Shown here: in pieces, positions 8,531 to 16,814 of the stretch
Layout of the letters: every line of letters begins with the position of its first letter
Numbering within the stretch: position 1 is the first letter of the stretch
Source of the DNA: a virus
Direction: 5' to 3' (one strand)
Virus record (IMG/VR): IMGVR_UViG_3300021440_000013
Span: 62,001-126,000 of that record
Length of the DNA: 64,000 bases
Notes under the pieces: model-generated
Seen by the model: the letters and a program-made list of their open reading frames with translations, nothing else
The model's database searches: none
Told to the model about the DNA's origin: nothing
Translations under genes and position numbers: made by a program

Positions 8531-9850
8531 ATGGCTCTACCGACCGTATTTAATGACACCAGCTCCACCCAGCGCAACTTTGTTCGCTCGCTCGTTAGGG
8601 GCGCATACGCACTCCAGCAACTGCGCATCCAAGCAGGAAACCGCATCGTCACCAACTATAAAGTCAAGCTCGGGATAGAGCCTGGCAAGGCAGAGAAAGA
8701 CACCAAGATCGCCGCAGAGATCCTCGATGAGTTGCGGAAAAACTACGCCCTTATCACAGACGGGATCGCGGACGAGATCGCTGCTGGAGAAGTGCTCGAG
8801 GATGAGGACGAGGACGAGGACGAAGAAGAGGACGACACAGAAAGCCCGCAAACAAAAACCCGTATTGGGAGGCTTCCGACACCTAAAAAGTTTAAGGAAC
8901 AAGGCCTCATCACAAACTACACCGAACTGATATTGGTCAACCAATACTTCGTCATGTGTAGTGCCGAGGAGCGTGAGTTCTCAAGATTGAAAAAACTGCT
9001 TGAGATGATCCCTATTTACAAGAACTTCCTCAAGAAGATCAGAGGTATGGGTCCCGCGATGGGTGGGGTGATTGTGAGTGAGATCGATATCCACTTGTCG
9101 GAGTATCCGTCGTCGATCCATGCTTACGCTGGACTCGACACGACGATCATCGGCTACTACGTCGATAAAAAGGGTGAAGAACAGACCGTTCGTGGGGACG
9201 AAGTTGCCAAGTTCTACGAAGATGGCGATCTGGATAAGGTTATGACCGTCAATGGTTTTGAAGTGAAGTACCGTTCGGTTGGTCGTTCCCGCAAAGGACC
9301 GTGTCTCGTAAAGCGCGAATACGTCTCAAAAGACGGGAAGCTCAATGTTCGCGACTCCATCACGTTTAACCCGTTTCTTAAAACCAAGCTCGTAGGTGTG
9401 TTGGCGGGAAGCTTTTTGAAACAATCCAGCACTTTTGTTGACGGAAAGAAAATGGGTGTGGGAAAGCGCACCGCATTGGCTAAGCAACTTGGTTGGAAAA
9501 TGGATTCGAAAAGTGAACTCACTTCCACTAAGCAGGTTGACGCGTTTCTTTCGCGTCAAGGTTATGAGCTTGAGTTTGTGATGGGTGAATGGGCGGAGTA
9601 TTACTACAACTACAAGCACCGTATTAGCAACATGCCTGAGCATGCCGAGAAGACTGAACTGCATCGGCACAACATGGCGGTGCGCTTTATGATCAAGCGC
9701 TTCCTTGTTGAGCTTTATAAGGTTTGGCGTGCAATGGAGGGTTTGCCTGTCGCTGAAGAATACAGCGTTGCTAAGCTTGGCATGGCGCATGGTAAGGCCA
9801 AGGGTCGCCCTGATGCACAAGGTCTTCAAAAGCTCGTTAAACGCGCCTAA
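8531..9850 (+). CDS. IS110-like helix-hairpin-helix protein without a visible RuvC domain
   Basis: 439 residues; start after AAAGGAATTGAGCC. The central part, FLKKIRGMGPAMGGVIVSEI then SSIHAYAGLD (about residues 170-210), matches the C-terminal Transposase_20 helix-hairpin-helix of IS110-family recombinases. The later NPFLKTKLVGVLAGSFLKQ and the end part with HNMAVRFMIKRFLVELYKVWR fit the same domain. The N-terminal about 90 residues lack the DEDD RuvC-like motifs of true IS110 enzymes, and a run of Asp/Glu (about residues 90-105) separates the parts. No flanking insertion ends are seen. It lies right before the 36-nt periodic array, which makes a nucleic-acid-binding partner role plausible. 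Function is inferred from the fold only. Confidence 0.7.
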   Translation: MALPTVFNDTSSTQRNFVRSLVRGAYALQQLRIQAGNRIVTNYKVKLGIEPGKAEKDTKIAAEILDELRKNYALITDGIADEIAAGEVLEDEDEDEDEEEDDTESPQTKTRIGRLPTPKKFKEQGLITNYTELILVNQYFVMCSAEEREFSRLKKLLEMIPIYKNFLKKIRGMGPAMGGVIVSEIDIHLSEYPSSIHAYAGLDTTIIGYYVDKKGEEQTVRGDEVAKFYEDGDLDKVMTVNGFEVKYRSVGRSRKGPCLVKREYVSKDGKLNVRDSITFNPFLKTKLVGVLAGSFLKQSSTFVDGKKMGVGKRTALAKQLGWKMDSKSELTSTKQVDAFLSRQGYELEFVMGEWAEYYYNYKHRISNMPEHAEKTELHRHNMAVRFMIKRFLVELYKVWRAMEGLPVAEEYSVAKLGMAHGKAKGRPDAQGLQKLVKRA

Positions 9851-9867
9851 GTAACATCAGTGTTTTT

Positions 9868-9896
9868 AAGGGAGGGGTGTTAAGCCCCCTCCCTTA
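9868..9896 (+). terminator. Hairpin terminator after the IS110-like gene
   Basis: AAGGGAGGGG/CCCCTCCCTT stem. Only a weak T stretch follows, so it may be partly leaky into the downstream array. Confidence 0.6.
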
Positions 9897-9948
9897 TCAA
9901 GTACAGACTATTCATCCGTTGTTGAAGAGCTCGCCATAGGCTTTTACA

Positions 9949-10853
9949 CACCCAATCAAAAGTAGCGCAGCAAGACAGAAAATACACCCAAGCAGAAAAA
10001 TTGAATCGGTGCTCCGAAGAAACCCAAGAATACCTACTGTATCAATCAAGAAAAGACACCCATTATACTTCTATGTATCAGTAACGAGTAGACACCCAAG
10101 TTTACTAAGTGAGTCAGTTAATAGAAAACACCCAAATAAAATTAGCGCACCATGATAGAAAATACACCCAAGTAAGTTTAGTGAATCAATAAGCAACATA
10201 CACCCAGTAAGAACGTAATAGAATCAGTGATAACAAACTCACCCATTGGAGTTTAGTGTGTCATCAGTTATTATAAAACCATAGCAACAATACGCACCTC
10301 TTTACACTAAACACCCAAGCCGCGACAGTGCGTCACTCTAGAATAGACACCCGGACCGAAAAATACATCAAAAGAAACAAACTCACCCATTGAAACGAAA
10401 TGCGCCAAAAGACTCAGCTTCACTCAAGTGTAGATAGCGCATCAGTAACGAGAAAACTCACTCAATGAAAATTAGTGAGCCACTATGAAGTAAACACCCA
10501 ATTGTAAATTAGCGCATCAGAGAAATTTACACACCCACGCTACCAAAGTGTGTCATTGAATCATAGACACCCATATTGCAACAACGCATCACCTGTTTCA
10601 AATACACCCAGCAATAAAAAGTGTGTCAGATATGCCGACATGCCCAAAGCAGCGAAGCGCATCAAGATCAACTATTACACCCAATGGTACGAAAATGCAG
10701 CATTCCAGTTCAGTCATCCAAGCTACGAGACTGAGCCATAGTGTTAAAATCACCCAGATGATCGCAGCGAACCAAGGCCGATTAGACACCCAATCATTTG
10801 TAGTGGATCGATGGATGTGAGTCACCCACTCGTTTTGAATGTTGTTTAAAGAT
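9949..10853. repeat. Periodic array of about 25 degenerate 36-nt units, non-coding
   Basis: CACCCA (or a one- or two-base variant) recurs at 9949, 9985, 10021, 10057, 10093, 10129, 10165, 10201, 10240, then with one poor unit at about 10279, 10312, 10348, 10384, 10421, 10459, 10495, 10532, 10568, 10605, 10641, 10678, 10715, 10751, 10787 and 10823. Spacing is 36 in most steps and 37-39 in the others. Inside each unit a second block, AGYGNRTCA, sits nine bases after CACCCA in most units. The nine bases between the blocks and the roughly twelve after the second block vary freely. The region has no convincing gene, is AT-rich, starts after the hairpin at 9868 and stops at the terminator at 10857. 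It is not a CRISPR array, because the conserved parts are far too short. Candidate roles are a protein-binding array or a repetitive non-coding RNA. Confidence 0.9.
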
Positions 10854-10856
10854 GAC

Positions 10857-10891
10857 CCAGAGCTTAACGGCTCTGGTGTCATTTTCTTTTT
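10857..10891 (+). terminator. Rho-independent terminator closing the array
   Basis: CCAGAGC/GCTCTGG stem, then ATTTTCTTTTT. It suggests that the array is transcribed on the + strand. Confidence 0.75.
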
Positions 10892-10902
10892 GAAAGAAAA
10901 GC

Positions 10903-11241
10903 ATGCTGCTAGATTACATCATCATCAAAAGTTTCAGAATCGATGATGACCATTTTCACCAAACACTTCATGTCGGTGAAGATGATCGCTGTGAAATCAT
11001 CGACCGTGAAAATAAAACGTTGCTTATTTTCACGGCTGACTGCATCGTTAAAACGCCCAGTGGAGATGTACTGGGGCGATTTCATTACACGGATAACCAT
11101 ATTGTCTTTAAGGCAGATGAAGATTCAGATCTAGCTGCGCTTTGCAAGAAAGTTGATCTTTCGGTTCCGCAAGGGCTTGAAACGATCTTTAAGCTTGAAC
11201 GCGAAGTCTTTAAGGTGTGGTATAAAAGCCGATATGTCTAG
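10903..11241 (+). CDS. Hypothetical protein, 112 residues
   Basis: Starts at the ATG after AAAGAAAAGC. Mostly short alternating hydrophobic segments, so probably beta-rich, with an acidic middle (KADEDSD). No family is recognised. Its stop codon lies inside the following terminator stem. Confidence 0.6.
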   Translation: MLLDYIIIKSFRIDDDHFHQTLHVGEDDRCEIIDRENKTLLIFTADCIVKTPSGDVLGRFHYTDNHIVFKADEDSDLAALCKKVDLSVPQGLETIFKLEREVFKVWYKSRYV

Positions 11242-11275
11242 AGAGGGTATCAGCCCTCTCTAGGTTTTTCTTTTG
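11238..11275 (+). terminator. Rho-independent terminator
   Basis: CTAGAGAGGG/CCCTCTCTAG, then TTTTTCTTTT. Confidence 0.8.
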
Positions 11276-11300
11276 TCCATTCATAAAAGATTTGGATCAT

Positions 11301-11316
11301 GTACATTTTAACTGAC
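11301..11316 (+). promoter_or_regulatory. Early-type promoter variant
   Basis: GTACATTTTAACTGAC, a variant of the recurring motif; it precedes the lipoprotein gene. Confidence 0.5.
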
Positions 11317-11367
11317 GACACTACTTAGTGTTGCCACTTTTTATTTCGATCTAAGGAGAAACTGATC

Positions 11368-11946
11368 ATGAAAACCAAACAATTCTTTCTGGCTCTTCTC
11401 ACTCTCGTTCTCATCACGGTCTTGGCAGGCTGTAATAAAGAGATCAGCTCCACACCAGTGGCGGAGAAACCCCATGAAACTCAGGCTGTTTCAAGTGAGT
11501 CCGGCTACACAACACTCACCGAAGCCGCACTCAGTGAGAAGTGGATCCAGACCCGGATCAAAGAGATCACGGCTGCGTGTCGTGAAAAAGGACGTACTCA
11601 GGAGTACGTGTGCGTGAAGGCAGAGTTTGCCGTCATTGAAAAAGAAACATCAGACCTACGCAGCATGGCGGTCTATGGTCCTAAAGCCAAGACCTATCCG
11701 GCGCTCTGGGTGCAGCAGCTGAAGGACCGTGTCGTCGCCACCGATACCAACAAGCCCCTCTACCGTACGTGCATGATTAACGCAGGCGTTGAAGAAGCAG
11801 CGATGCTTTACTGCGCGCTGGTTGAGCGCGCATGGATCGAAAAGCATTACAACGATCTGGAATCAGGCTACTGGAAAAACACGCAGACACTGACTGCTAT
11901 TCCGGAAGCCACCACAAAAGAATATGAAGAAAACACTGGTGATTAA
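11368..11946 (+). CDS. Lipoprotein, 192 residues
   Basis: Start after AAGGAGAAACTGATC. A lysine-containing N-terminus, a Leu/Val/Ile-rich core and the lipobox LAGC (Cys 22) mark it as a lipoprotein exported through Sec and lipidated. The mature part has two pairs of cysteines (AAC/YVC and RTC/YC) that could form disulfides. A periplasmic or outer-membrane role such as superinfection exclusion is possible but unproven. Confidence 0.75.
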   Translation: MKTKQFFLALLTLVLITVLAGCNKEISSTPVAEKPHETQAVSSESGYTTLTEAALSEKWIQTRIKEITAACREKGRTQEYVCVKAEFAVIEKETSDLRSMAVYGPKAKTYPALWVQQLKDRVVATDTNKPLYRTCMINAGVEEAAMLYCALVERAWIEKHYNDLESGYWKNTQTLTAIPEATTKEYEENTGD

Positions 11947-11958
11947 CTGATAATCTAG

Positions 11959-11984
11959 AAGGGTTAGGATTACCTAACCCTTTA
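11959..11984 (+). terminator. Hairpin terminator
   Basis: AAGGGTTAGG/CCTAACCCTT stem with a four-base loop; a TTTTTT run follows a few bases later. Confidence 0.65.
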
Positions 11985-12007
11985 AACTTCTTTTTTAGGA
12001 GACGAAC

Positions 12008-12223
12008 ATGGGTGCGCTACTTAACAATATCCAGACGAGCAAGGAGAGATTGCGTAAAAGTAATCCTTGGCTCCCAGCTGGATCAGCTGGGTATTACTGC
12101 AAGAATATCTGGGATTACATCGATCTCAAAGAAGCGGTGGAAGAATTTTATTATCCGGCTATTGAAATGATTGTTGATCAGTTTTGGGGGTATGACGATG
12201 ATTACGTTGATGGTGAGTCGTAA
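12008..12223 (+). CDS. Hypothetical protein, 71 residues
   Basis: Start after TAGGAGACGAAC. Trp- and Tyr-rich with an acidic end (GYDDDYVDGES). It overlaps the next gene by about 30 bases, so the two are probably coupled. Not recognised. Confidence 0.6.
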   Translation: MGALLNNIQTSKERLRKSNPWLPAGSAGYYCKNIWDYIDLKEAVEEFYYPAIEMIVDQFWGYDDDYVDGES

Positions 12224-12467
12224 TCTCGGTGTCACGTATGAGATTGACTACAGCTGCGATGACAAAGACGATCCGAGGCTCCAAGAACTGATCGCAAAGC
12301 GTGCCGAAGAAGGACTTCGCTACTACGTCGATGGGGATGACAGCGTGGTCTGCCGGCAGCATTTAGTGCCGATCGTTATCTTTAATGACGGCATCGTTCG
12401 CACCGGTGGATTTAAAAGCAATATTGAAGATAAGGTTGCGCGTCTTCGCAACCGGTTTTGTAAGTGA
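12192..12467 (+). CDS. Hypothetical protein, 91 residues
   Basis: The ATG at 12192 is chosen because GGGGG lies just upstream; two more in-frame ATGs follow closely. The protein ends basic (RLRNRFCK). It overlaps the end of the previous gene. Not recognised. Confidence 0.55.
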   Translation: MTMITLMVSRNLGVTYEIDYSCDDKDDPRLQELIAKRAEEGLRYYVDGDDSVVCRQHLVPIVIFNDGIVRTGGFKSNIEDKVARLRNRFCK

Positions 12468-12504
12468 AATTTAACCCCTGAAAAAGATCAAGGAGAAAGA
12501 GATC

Positions 12505-13635
12505 ATGGAAGAAAAAATCACCCTTCTTCACGCTAAGTGCGTGACCACTATTATCGAGATGCTTGAAAAGCATCCCTATTTCATCCTGGAGAAACTGAGT
12601 CTGCCGATGGAAGGCGTCTCAGTCCCGGTACTGAGCTGCTACGACGACCCCCTTGTGTTTCGGAACGTCTGCTTTATTGCGACGTTCCGTCCAAAGAACG
12701 GTGAGAACAAGGGTATGCGCTTTGGCGTCATCATGACAAGGCCCCAAGATAAAGAGTTTGTGATCGCAGTGGGTCAGATGGATGTGGGTTATGAGTTCTC
12801 TCACCTAACCCGTTCGGTGAAACTAAGGGACTGCGACCATTCCGTACACGCCATATCAATTCTTTTCACCACGCTTTGTAAAGATATTGCGTGCGTTTTT
12901 AGGCATGGCTGGAGAAACCATCACATCCCCAGGGAGTGGGTGAAGAGCTACCACAAAGCGATCTTTCGTTTTATCCCGGACATCAAGGACAGGGTTTGGA
13001 GAGACGCTGCCTTTTATCCCGGCGGAACCATGGTGATGCTTCGAGAACTTCATAGCTCTGGGCTAGCAGGGGAAGTCAACGTCACTGCGTGCGTAGGCAA
13101 TGGTCCAGGTCGCTATTTACTACAAACAGACCGGTACGCGGAGAAAGAGTATGACTACATCGATCGCCGGCCAGACGTCAGCACCGGATTTGTAAGCCGG
13201 ATCGTTAAACGTGGCAGTGGAAAAACAGCCACACCGGACGCCGCGTCCTATCTTTATCATCGAGCGTTTGCTGATGTCCCTGACGCAGTTGTGTCGTTTC
13301 ACGAATGTCAAAAAGAAGCACGACGGGGTGTTTTTAAGAACATTGTCGCAACAAAACGGACTTGGACCGGACCCGTTTATGATTTTGTGCTCAGCTACCT
13401 GTTGGCGTTTAGGCCTGGTGTTCTGACGTTCTCAAACACATACCAGTTTAAAGAACACGCCTTTATGGACGCGGTGTGTGAGCGAGGCTGGGATTACTCG
13501 GAAATCAAGATCAACAAAAAGCGTTTCAGGAAACAACTAAAACGCATTCACTGCTATTTTGAGAAACTGAGCACCGTTATTAAAGAGGATAAAATCGAAG
13601 AAGAACAAGATCTTAAGGACCTCGATATCTATTAA
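12505..13635 (+). CDS. Hypothetical protein, 376 residues
   Basis: Start after AAGGAGAAAGAGATC. A soluble, mostly basic protein with many Cys and His and a short acidic C-terminal tail (EDKIEEEQDLKDLD). No catalytic motif is recognised. Codon use resembles its neighbours, and a terminator follows directly, so it may end a transcript begun at 11301. Confidence 0.65.
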   Translation: MEEKITLLHAKCVTTIIEMLEKHPYFILEKLSLPMEGVSVPVLSCYDDPLVFRNVCFIATFRPKNGENKGMRFGVIMTRPQDKEFVIAVGQMDVGYEFSHLTRSVKLRDCDHSVHAISILFTTLCKDIACVFRHGWRNHHIPREWVKSYHKAIFRFIPDIKDRVWRDAAFYPGGTMVMLRELHSSGLAGEVNVTACVGNGPGRYLLQTDRYAEKEYDYIDRRPDVSTGFVSRIVKRGSGKTATPDAASYLYHRAFADVPDAVVSFHECQKEARRGVFKNIVATKRTWTGPVYDFVLSYLLAFRPGVLTFSNTYQFKEHAFMDAVCERGWDYSEIKINKKRFRKQLKRIHCYFEKLSTVIKEDKIEEEQDLKDLDIY

Positions 13636-13648
13636 AGCTCCGTTATCC

Positions 13649-13675
13649 GAGGGAGGGTTTTGACCCTCCCTCTGT
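13649..13675 (+). terminator. Hairpin terminator
   Basis: GAGGGAGGG/CCCTCCCTC stem with a six-base loop; the T tail is weak. Confidence 0.65.
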
Positions 13676-13729
13676 GTATACATCACTTAGAGGTTAAAAA
13701 CCCATGACCACAGTCGTAAGGAGAAAAGA

Positions 13730-14212
13730 GTGCTTAAAAGATCCAACGACAAGCTAAGCTTTCCAGGAAACCCCGATGCGCTTTTTGAGAAAGATGAAAA
13801 CGGGGAGCTGGTGGGGTTTCTGAGCTTACCGGTATCCCTTCTTCGGAGAGGGTCCGTTGAAGATTATATTAACGAGTCTAGCATCATCTTCCTGCGGGCT
13901 CAGAAACCCATTGTCAAATTCTTTCGCAATAAGTCACTGCGTTTTACGGGTCGGCTTTTTCGTGTCACCTTTAAGGCTCCGGTAAGTTGTGAAATCAACG
14001 ACATCCAGCTTTTCTCGAGCTTCTTTCATAGATGGGAGGAGGATATTGAGCCAACCTATTCAATCAATGGCTTTGGCGAATATGGTGATTGTGTCTCCGG
14101 GATTGATCTCTTCTTATTTAACCCAAAGCACGATGTCTTTAAAACGCATGCGGGTGCGGTCTTAACTGACGCGGTACGTTTTGTGACATCGATCAGTGAG
14201 ATTAAGTTCTAG
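13730..14212 (+). CDS. Hypothetical protein, 160 residues, GTG start
   Basis: The GTG at 13730 is supported by TAAGGAG at the right distance. Soluble, with aromatic-rich beta-like segments (FLSLPVSLLRRGS, FFHRWEEDIEP). Not recognised. Confidence 0.6.
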   Translation: MLKRSNDKLSFPGNPDALFEKDENGELVGFLSLPVSLLRRGSVEDYINESSIIFLRAQKPIVKFFRNKSLRFTGRLFRVTFKAPVSCEINDIQLFSSFFHRWEEDIEPTYSINGFGEYGDCVSGIDLFLFNPKHDVFKTHAGAVLTDAVRFVTSISEIKF

Positions 14213-14281
14213 AGAAAGATGAAGATATCTATGCGGTGTGGATATCTTTTAGTGTAGTGTTCTTTTATGGAGTCTAACCTC

Positions 14282-14629
14282 ATGCCACACCGTTCGGTCA
14301 GTAGCGCTAATATTACCTTTAACCGTATTGCTAAGGAGAAAGGCTATACGGACGAAGACCTTCTCTGGGAAGGAGGTGTGTACGTCAAAGAAGAGATCAG
14401 ACTTCTCTTTAAAGGCTTTCTGATGGGCATGCGCTCAACGATTAATCACTCTGATTGCTATGCCATCGGAAGTGTCGAAGGTGGTAAATTCCGTTTCCCA
14501 CCGACTTCGATCGTGATCAGCGATCATAAAGAAGCCAAAACGCGCATGAAAGAACTGGCGGCTAGGTACGTAGGCACTACCTTCGTGCTTTTCACGAAGA
14601 TCAAATCGTACCATGTCAAAAGAACTTAA
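14282..14629 (+). CDS. Hypothetical protein, 115 residues
   Basis: The ATG at 14282 fits the upstream GGAG better than the in-frame ATG at 14267, which would add five residues. Not recognised; contains FKGFLMGMRSTINHSDCYAI. Confidence 0.55.
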   Translation: MPHRSVSSANITFNRIAKEKGYTDEDLLWEGGVYVKEEIRLLFKGFLMGMRSTINHSDCYAIGSVEGGKFRFPPTSIVISDHKEAKTRMKELAARYVGTTFVLFTKIKSYHVKRT

Positions 14630-14647
14630 GATCAAGGAGAAATGATC

Positions 14648-15091
14648 ATGACGGAATCAAGAGTTAATGCGCTCGATGTTTTTGATCGAGCTTATAAAGA
14701 AATCACTAAGACGATCTCTTATGATCGTTCTTGGTCCGATGGCCATGGATACCATGTGCCGTTTCTGAAAGCAACCGACTTCTATTTCGTTAAGGTCGGG
14801 GATGTGCTGCGCTCGGTCACGCCGGGTGGACGTCGCCTCATCATGATCCGAACCCGCTACGGTATGGTGATGGTCAGTGAACGTTATATGCCGGATGACA
14901 AACGGGGTCAACACATCGTCGTTGAGGCGTGCGATGCTGTTCACGCGGTCTTTAACGACTACTTTGAAGAAGGGGGTTTGATTGAGCCGGTTAACGGCGT
15001 TAATCTAACCGTCGTACTTGGGACAGACGATGTCATTAAAGAAAACATCGGGTTCGTGATTGAAAATATCGTTGAGTATAACTTGGTCTAA
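14648..15091 (+). CDS. Hypothetical protein, paralogue of the gene at 39110
   Basis: 147 residues; the ATG at 14648 lies nine bases after AAGGAG, better than the ATG at 14642. It is similar to the protein at 39110: an N-terminal AYKEITKTISYDRSWSDGHG block aligns with AFATISKEIEYNAAWENGTG, and PGGRRLIMIRTRYGMV aligns with PNGRRIIVIGTRFGNV. Function unknown. The pair suggests a small phage-specific family duplicated within the early region. Confidence 0.65.
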   Translation: MTESRVNALDVFDRAYKEITKTISYDRSWSDGHGYHVPFLKATDFYFVKVGDVLRSVTPGGRRLIMIRTRYGMVMVSERYMPDDKRGQHIVVEACDAVHAVFNDYFEEGGLIEPVNGVNLTVVLGTDDVIKENIGFVIENIVEYNLV

Positions 15092-15110
15092 ATTAAAAGA
15101 AAAATAGATC

Positions 15111-15515
15111 ATGGCAAACAAAAAAGAAATACGGGAAAATGGTTTTGAGGGCTTCACGTCGTTTAAGAAACTCCTAGAAAACCGAGAAAGTTGGGAGCTT
15201 CGGGACGACGCGGACGTACATGTTTCAAAGATGAATAACGAAGAGTTGCGTCGAGCTATCATCGAGAACATCTTGGTTGTCACGATGTGGGAAAAGACCT
15301 TTAAAGAAAGGGCTGTTTATACGCTGGCTGAGCTTTTTCACCACGTGCACCCTGTCAATTATGTACGCGTCCAGGGTCAGTTTTACTCAAGTCACGTCCA
15401 GGATCTCCTTGAGAAGGGCTCTAAAGAGCTGCGTATCAAACAATCGATGCTTGAAGCCGCTATGACCTACTGCGGTGTTTTTTATCACGGCTACGGCCCT
15501 TTAAAAGGAGCGTAA
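15111..15515 (+). CDS. Hypothetical protein, 134 residues
   Basis: Charged, mostly helical protein beginning MANKKEIRENGFEGF, placed 19 bases after the previous stop and 3 bases before the next start, so part of the same operon. Not recognised. Confidence 0.6.
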   Translation: MANKKEIRENGFEGFTSFKKLLENRESWELRDDADVHVSKMNNEELRRAIIENILVVTMWEKTFKERAVYTLAELFHHVHPVNYVRVQGQFYSSHVQDLLEKGSKELRIKQSMLEAAMTYCGVFYHGYGPLKGA

Positions 15516-15518
15516 ACG

Positions 15519-15716
15519 ATGCTGATGTTTAGTCAAAGTGAAGTCGCTCAGTTCCGTCACACCAACAAAGCTAAGCGGTGGGGGCAGGCGTTCTTTGATC
15601 ACTTCAAACTCAGTAAAGTGACGGGTCAAGACAAAGTCTTTTGCGATAAGCTTTATAACGCGAGTGACGACACCGCTAAAGCCATGGTGGCTTCACGCAC
15701 AGATAAGACGCAATAA
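15519..15716 (+). CDS. Hypothetical protein, 65 residues
   Basis: Start after AAAAGGAGCGTAAACG. Basic protein (RHTNKAKRWGQAFFDHFKLS). Last gene of the 13.7-15.7 kb operon. Not recognised. Confidence 0.55.
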   Translation: MLMFSQSEVAQFRHTNKAKRWGQAFFDHFKLSKVTGQDKVFCDKLYNASDDTAKAMVASRTDKTQ

Positions 15717-15960
15717 ACATAACCTGGATGGCGCGTCGTGCTATACCGAAAGATAGATCCCGATTGGCTATATAGAGTGGCCAAAGCGGTTTTGCCCGGA
15801 GTGATCCTACTCCGTTAGTCTGTACTTGGATATCCAGTTAGTCGTTGCGGCGCTCATTAAATGCTGCCTGGATAGCTTGGATTAGACATAGGTAGAAAAG
15901 AGTTTGTACTTTTCCTGGAGCGCACATAGCCTAACCGCTATGTGCGCTCTGGGAAGCGTA
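15717..15960 (+). ncRNA. Structured non-coding region, possible RNA
   Basis: No gene is found. Several short stems can be drawn (for example CGGAGT/ACTCCG at about 15799-15817), and the region closes with a perfect 13-bp stem, GAGCGCACATAGC/GCTATGTGCGCTC, at about 15919-15951. It does not fold as a tRNA. It may be a small RNA with a strong end hairpin, or simply a long 3' untranslated region. Confidence 0.35.
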
Positions 15961-15994
15961 TAGGTCTTTACACTTTTTCTAAAAGAGTTCAGCC

Positions 15995-16012
15995 GTATAT
16001 ATCCTAACTGAA
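15995..16012 (+). promoter_or_regulatory. Early-type promoter
   Basis: GTATATATCCTAACTGAA, a close variant of the recurring motif; the genes at 16070 and 16183 follow. Confidence 0.6.
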
Positions 16013-16069
16013 GAACGCCAACGATAGTGTCAACTGAAATTTTTTATTTCATGTATAAAGGGTAGAGCT

Positions 16070-16177
16070 ATGAAAAACATTTTTAATCAACAACATCCCA
16101 TGGACAAAACGCCGGCTCAAATGCTCTGGGAAGTCGCTACACGATTTAAACAACCCGCAACCAATCTTAAAGGCTAA
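16070..16177 (+). CDS. Small hypothetical protein, 35 residues
   Basis: ATG after GGTAGAGCT, first frame after the promoter at 15995 and five bases before the next start. It begins MKNIFNQQHPMDKTPAQMLW. Not recognised. Confidence 0.45.
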   Translation: MKNIFNQQHPMDKTPAQMLWEVATRFKQPATNLKG

Positions 16178-16182
16178 CAGTC

Positions 16183-16767
16183 ATGAGTAAATTCGAAGAT
16201 TTTCTTAAATCACTGAGAAGCGATGAGCTGATTGGCCTTCCTTCTAACCTCATCAATGAGCTTAAGGTGATTAATTTTACCGACGATGGCCTTGGCGAGG
16301 GGAAAAACCACTTGTCGGGATACAGCTGCGATCTACCTTTTACGAACCCTATCGACGAAGAAAAAAGCGGCATCAACATTGAAACTCTTTGCCAGGTCTA
16401 TACGCGGTTTATTGAAGAGTTTTTTCAGGTGTGTGAAAACCAAGCCGTTCAATACTCTTTGCGTAAAGCGTCAAGTATCAGGGTTCCTCATCCGGCCGGT
16501 GTTCAGCTCTTAGTCGAATTCTTCACAGGAGTTATCAAAAAGATCTTTCAAGGTCATCCTGAATATAAAGACTATGTGAACAAAGAAGAGCCGGAATCGG
16601 ACCTAGGAGAAAAAGTGGTCATGGCGCGTCTTTGCTTTGGCATATTTAACAATAAAGAAGATGGGTGCATGGATTTAATTCCGCTCATTGTCTTTTCCTA
16701 TTGGGAAGTGGATAAAAAAGACCCTTCGATGATCACTAAGGTTAAAGACCTCGTCATGGCTAGTTAA
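16183..16767 (+). CDS. Hypothetical protein, 194 residues
   Basis: Acidic, mostly helical soluble protein. Directly follows the 35-residue gene and shares its promoter. No family recognised. Confidence 0.6.
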   Translation: MSKFEDFLKSLRSDELIGLPSNLINELKVINFTDDGLGEGKNHLSGYSCDLPFTNPIDEEKSGINIETLCQVYTRFIEEFFQVCENQAVQYSLRKASSIRVPHPAGVQLLVEFFTGVIKKIFQGHPEYKDYVNKEEPESDLGEKVVMARLCFGIFNNKEDGCMDLIPLIVFSYWEVDKKDPSMITKVKDLVMAS

Positions 16768-16787
16768 AAAACTGCCCTGAAAAGATC

Positions 16788-16814
16788 TTGGTCGCGTACA
16801 TCTTATGCGACCAA
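16788..16814 (+). promoter_or_regulatory. Promoter-like core inside an inverted repeat
   Basis: TTGGTCGC and GCGACCAA form a perfect 8-bp inverted repeat around GTACATCTTAT, which resembles the early promoter core. This could be an operator over a promoter, or an RNA hairpin. Confidence 0.45.

Noticed and set aside
9949-10853. CRISPR array
   Set aside because: Conserved blocks are only 6 and 9 bases, unit length drifts between 36 and 39, and there are no fixed repeats or cas genes.
10550-10882. Short frames on both strands inside the 36-nt array
   Set aside because: They have no ribosome sites and their sequence follows the repeat pattern rather than a protein pattern.
15717-15800. tRNA gene
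   Set aside because: No T arm with TTCRA loop, no matching acceptor stem and no seven-base anticodon loop on a five-pair stem could be drawn.
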